Positions 5,707 through 8,245 of a stretch of DNA of 8,245 bases are shown piece by piece. Position 1 is the stretch's first letter, and each line of letters opens with the position of its first letter. The DNA is from Rhodospirillales bacterium (lineage in GTDB: Bacteria; Pseudomonadota; Alphaproteobacteria; Rhodospirillales; Casp-alpha2), in assembly GCA_018664265.1 (NCBI GenBank), contig JABJOR010000218.1, forward strand, positions 1 to 8,245, given 5' to 3'. A program made the position numbers and the translations under genes. The notes below the pieces were generated by a model. That model worked only from the letters and a program-made list of their open reading frames with translations. It searched no databases and was not told where the DNA came from.

Positions 5707-6660
5707 TTGAGCCTTGATGATGAAGAAACAGGATTGGTCGATTCACCCATCAGGGGAATAATCCTGATCACCATCGCCATGCTGGTATTTTCAGTGCAAG
5801 ATGTCATCATTCGATTGCTCAGCGGCGGGTATTCGGGCTTTGAAATAGTTTTCATTCGGGGCCTTGTAGCAATCATCCCGATTTGCTTTTTTGTTTACAT
5901 GAGTGGTGGCCTCAAGACTCTGCGAATGCGCCATCCGGTTTTAAATATAGTGCGCAGTTCCCTGATGTTTTTTTCCTATCTGACGTTTTACAGCGCACTC
6001 GCCGCCATGCCTATTGCAGAAGTCACGGCTATATTTTTTATCAGTCCCCTGATAACAACCGTATTTTCCGTCGTATTCCTGAAAGAATACGTGGGCATCA
6101 GGCGTTGGGTAGCGGTTTTAGCCGGGTTTGCTGGAGTTTTGGTTATTGTGCAGCCAGGAAGCGATAGCATGAACCCGGCAGCCTTCTTGCCCATTATGGC
6201 TGCCACGACCTACTCCTTAAGCGTCATGACAACCCGCCGCCTTGGCCCAACACAAAACGGGGCAAGCCTGGCGTTCTATAGCATGATGATATTCATTATA
6301 TTCAGCGCCATTATCGGCATCAGCTTCGGCGATGGCAGGTTTGCATCCGATGCACATCCCAGCATTGCCTTTTTATTGCGCGAATGGATCATCCCGGCAC
6401 AGGAAGATTTAATGTTGCTTATATTATGTGGCGTGGTTGCAGCTTGCGGATTTTACTGTATATCACAAAGTTATCGAATCGCTCCGGTCAGCACAGTCGC
6501 TCCTTTTGAATACACGGCCATGCCCTGTGCTGTATTATGGGGAATTGTCATATGGAATGAAATTCCGCCAGCAACGACGTTGATTGGCATTGCCATGATC
6601 ATCTCCAGTGGCCTTTATGTTTTGCACCGTGCATCAATCCTTAAAAAGCGTACAGCATAA
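5707..6660 (+). CDS. EamA/DMT-family inner-membrane transporter, 10 TM
   Basis: This 317-residue integral inner-membrane protein belongs to the drug/metabolite transporter superfamily, whose members export amino acids and metabolites or, in some lineages, take up S-adenosylmethionine. Two tandem five-helix EamA units are visible. Hydrophobic segments lie at roughly 16-38, 45-65, 78-97, 100-123 and 131-149, then 157-174, 188-206, 235-253, 260-281 and 287-307. The end of the first half carries the typical acidic FLKEYVGIRRWVAVLAGFAG (124-143), and the second half carries SYRIAPVSTVAPFEY (255-269) and WNEIPP (283-288). The short cytoplasmic N terminus is acidic and the C terminus is basic (ILKKRTA). 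Translation starts at TTG 5707, with GGAG 7 nt upstream and an in-frame TAA at 5701; no ATG exists before residue 25, inside helix 1. Substrate is unknown; proximity to two aminotransferases is compatible with amino acid export but does not show it. Confidence 0.9.
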   Translation: MSLDDEETGLVDSPIRGIILITIAMLVFSVQDVIIRLLSGGYSGFEIVFIRGLVAIIPICFFVYMSGGLKTLRMRHPVLNIVRSSLMFFSYLTFYSALAAMPIAEVTAIFFISPLITTVFSVVFLKEYVGIRRWVAVLAGFAGVLVIVQPGSDSMNPAAFLPIMAATTYSLSVMTTRRLGPTQNGASLAFYSMMIFIIFSAIIGISFGDGRFASDAHPSIAFLLREWIIPAQEDLMLLILCGVVAACGFYCISQSYRIAPVSTVAPFEYTAMPCAVLWGIVIWNEIPPATTLIGIAMIISSGLYVLHRASILKKRTA

Positions 6661-6746
6661 GGTACAGTTTTCTTATTGCATTGAGTTCTTGTCTGCCACA
6701 CAGTCTGTCATTTAAGCTATCGATTACAAATACAGGAGATGACTGA

Positions 6747-8021
6747 ATGCTGAAGTGGCTTTTCGGCAGTAAATTTAATAAAACGGATGCAGACACACTA
6801 CCGTCTTACGAAGAATCCAGGGGGATTGCTGAGAAAGGGAGTGTGGAAAAGCGCCGCAAGCTCGCTTCTCTCAAAGGATTGCAGCCTGAATTTCTGTATT
6901 ACTTTGCAACGGACAAGGAGCCTAGTGTCCGAAAGGCTGTTGCAGCAAACATAACGACGCCTTTGCAGGCTGATAAAATCCTGACAAAAGACTCTAATGA
7001 TGAAGTCAGAACAGAACTTGCCGTCAAAATCAGTAAATTGCTGCCTGGACTGAATACAAAAAGAGCCGACAAAGTCACAGAGATGGTACTGGAGATCGTC
7101 CATGTCCTGGCACAGGACAAAGCATCCAAAATCAGAGCCATTGTATCTGAAGAAATAAAAATGCTGGAGAATGTACCAGTTGAATTGGTTGAAAAACTAG
7201 CCCGGGATGCTGAACTGCTCGTTTCCATGCCTGTTCTGGAATACTCGCCTTTGTTATCAGATATGCAGCTAATGGAAATAATACGCAGCGGCATTGATGG
7301 CGGGGCTCTTGCTGCCATCGCGCGCCGTAAAAAACTGTCTAAAGGTGTTTGCGCATCAGTGATTGATGAAGATGTAAATCTGGCAACTGTCGACTTGCTA
7401 AGAAACAAAGCTCTTTTAATCAGCGAAAGCTCTTACACTGCCATTGCAGCAAGAGCAGAAAAATCCACGGATATACTGGAACACCTAATCGAGCGCGATG
7501 ATTTAACCATGTCGACAATTCGACGAATTTCAAGTTTTGTCGGAAACGCAGTTCTCAGTAAAATTATTGAACGTAATAAAAACCAGCCAGACGTCACCGA
7601 AGAAGCTTTCCGTGACATCCGTCAAAAAGTTACGGAACGTATTAAAAAGGGGGGTGCCGATGAAGCCGCTATCCCGGGTGAAGAATCCCGCTTGCGCGCA
7701 GAACGATTATATAGCAATGACGAACTCAATGAAGGCATTATACTCAAAGGTATAAAGGACGGAGAACGTATGTTCATCATCCATTCCCTGGCTTTGCTTG
7801 CCGGAATAAGCTGGAAAAGTGTCCGTGATATTATTAACTCAAAATCGGCAAAAACTATTGTAGCATTATCCTGGAAAACTGGAATAACCCCCGAAAACTC
7901 ACTCATTGTACAATCCGATTTTTGCTCAATACACAAATCAAATCTGGCCTATCCTGATACCAATGGCGAATTTTCATTCAGTGAAGATGATATGGAATGG
8001 TATCTGGATTCATTTTTATAA
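6747..8021 (+). CDS. DUF2336 family alpha-helical repeat protein
   Basis: This 424-residue soluble protein is made almost wholly of amphipathic helices. Residues about 20-140 read like HEAT-type repeats, with recurring runs such as DKEPSVRKAVAANIT (56-70), DSNDEVRTELAVKIS (82-96) and DKASKIRAIVSEEI (124-137). The DUF2336 signature follows: KLARDAELLVSMPVLEYSPLLSD in residues 150-172, where hydrophobic and PVLEYSPLLSD positions are conserved. The C-terminal SAKTIVALSWKTGITPE (367-383) is also characteristic of the family. The last 30 residues are acidic and aromatic (FSEDDMEWYLDSFL at the end). The family is largely alphaproteobacterial and has no firmly established function; the repeat fold suggests a protein-binding scaffold. 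ATG 6747 has AGGAG 8 nt upstream. It lies 86 bp after the transporter gene and 18 bp before the next aminotransferase, so co-transcription with the latter is likely. Confidence 0.88.
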   Translation: MLKWLFGSKFNKTDADTLPSYEESRGIAEKGSVEKRRKLASLKGLQPEFLYYFATDKEPSVRKAVAANITTPLQADKILTKDSNDEVRTELAVKISKLLPGLNTKRADKVTEMVLEIVHVLAQDKASKIRAIVSEEIKMLENVPVELVEKLARDAELLVSMPVLEYSPLLSDMQLMEIIRSGIDGGALAAIARRKKLSKGVCASVIDEDVNLATVDLLRNKALLISESSYTAIAARAEKSTDILEHLIERDDLTMSTIRRISSFVGNAVLSKIIERNKNQPDVTEEAFRDIRQKVTERIKKGGADEAAIPGEESRLRAERLYSNDELNEGIILKGIKDGERMFIIHSLALLAGISWKSVRDIINSKSAKTIVALSWKTGITPENSLIVQSDFCSIHKSNLAYPDTNGEFSFSEDDMEWYLDSFL

Positions 8022-8039
8022 TAAAAGGCCACATGAATT

Positions 8040-8245
8040 ATGAAGCCCGTTAATGACGTTTTGTCTCAATTTGGCACAACCATTTTTGAAACCATGTCCA
8101 TATTGGCACGTAAACATGGCGCCATAAATTTGGGGCAAGGGTTTCCAGATCAGGACGGGCCGGGCTTTCTTAAAGATATAGCTGTTCGTGCAATACAGGA
8201 ACAACCCAATCAATACCCCCCCATGCCCGGGTTACCCGAATTACG
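8040..8245 (+). CDS. Class I aminotransferase, methionine/kynurenine-type, 5' end only
   Basis: An ATG at 8040 opens a frame that runs off the window; 68 complete codons are visible. The sequence matches the N terminus of the YbdL/kynurenine-oxoglutarate aminotransferase branch of class I: TTIFETMSILARKHGAINLG, GQGFPDQDGPGF, then NQYPPMPGLPEL, which is the substrate-lid region of this branch. It is clearly different from the aminotransferase on the minus strand. In this branch the enzymes commonly use methionine, glutamine or aromatic amino acids, but the catalytic lysine and most of the active site lie outside the window. AAAGG (8024-8028) lies 11 nt upstream, a long spacing. The upstream ATG at 8033 is out of frame and closes after six codons. 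The 18-bp gap to the DUF2336 gene indicates an operon. Confidence 0.88.
   Translation, partial: MKPVNDVLSQFGTTIFETMSILARKHGAINLGQGFPDQDGPGFLKDIAVRAIQEQPNQYPPMPGLPEL

Noticed and set aside
5601..5876. 91-codon minus-strand frame across the divergent gap and the transporter start
   Set aside because: It overlaps the transporter's N terminus in antisense and has no family features.
6661..6746. Terminator or promoter between the transporter and DUF2336 genes
   Set aside because: No stem with T-tract and no credible -35/-10 pair; only the AGGAG ribosome binding site is clear.
6899..7408. 169-codon minus-strand frame opposite the DUF2336 gene
   Set aside because: Serine-rich low-complexity translation typical of an antisense shadow, with no motif.

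Overview
The window looks like a chromosomal segment of an alphaproteobacterium of moderate, slightly AT-leaning base composition. The inference rests on gene content: an adjacent glnB-glnA pair behind a sigma-54-type promoter, a fold-type III ornithine/lysine decarboxylase, and a DUF2336 protein, a family found mostly in Alphaproteobacteria. No genus can be named from the sequence alone. There are no tRNA or rRNA genes, insertion sequences, CRISPR arrays or phage genes; this is core metabolism.

Layout. Positions 1-302 hold the 3' end of a small conserved hypothetical gene (+). A 122-bp leader then precedes a PLP-dependent ornithine/lysine decarboxylase (+, 425-1585). That gene converges on a minus-strand nitrogen block, and the 182-bp convergent gap contains three hairpins, one of which is a clear intrinsic terminator for glnA. 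Read in the minus direction, the block runs: class I aminotransferase (5533-4352), an unrecognised 146-residue protein with an acidic tail (4306-3866), a 267-bp control region with a candidate sigma-54 promoter, glnB (PII protein, 3598-3260), a 70-bp spacer with a hairpin, and glnA (glutamine synthetase, 3189-1768). Divergent from the aminotransferase, the plus strand carries a 10-TM EamA/DMT exporter-type protein with a TTG start (5707-6660), a DUF2336 alpha-helical repeat protein (6747-8021), and the start of a second class I aminotransferase that runs off the window (8040 onward).

How it works together. GlnA assimilates ammonium into glutamine, and GlnB reports nitrogen/carbon status. The decarboxylase makes putrescine (or cadaverine) from amino acids, and the two aminotransferases move amino groups between amino and keto acids. 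The region is therefore rich in amino-nitrogen functions, although only glnBA shows sequence evidence of nitrogen control. The most interesting non-coding parts are the decarboxylase leader (a 25-codon upstream ORF and a possible Shine-Dalgarno-masking stem), the glnB promoter region with its palindromes and repeats, and the long structured convergent gap. I did not find a clearly novel multi-gene system.
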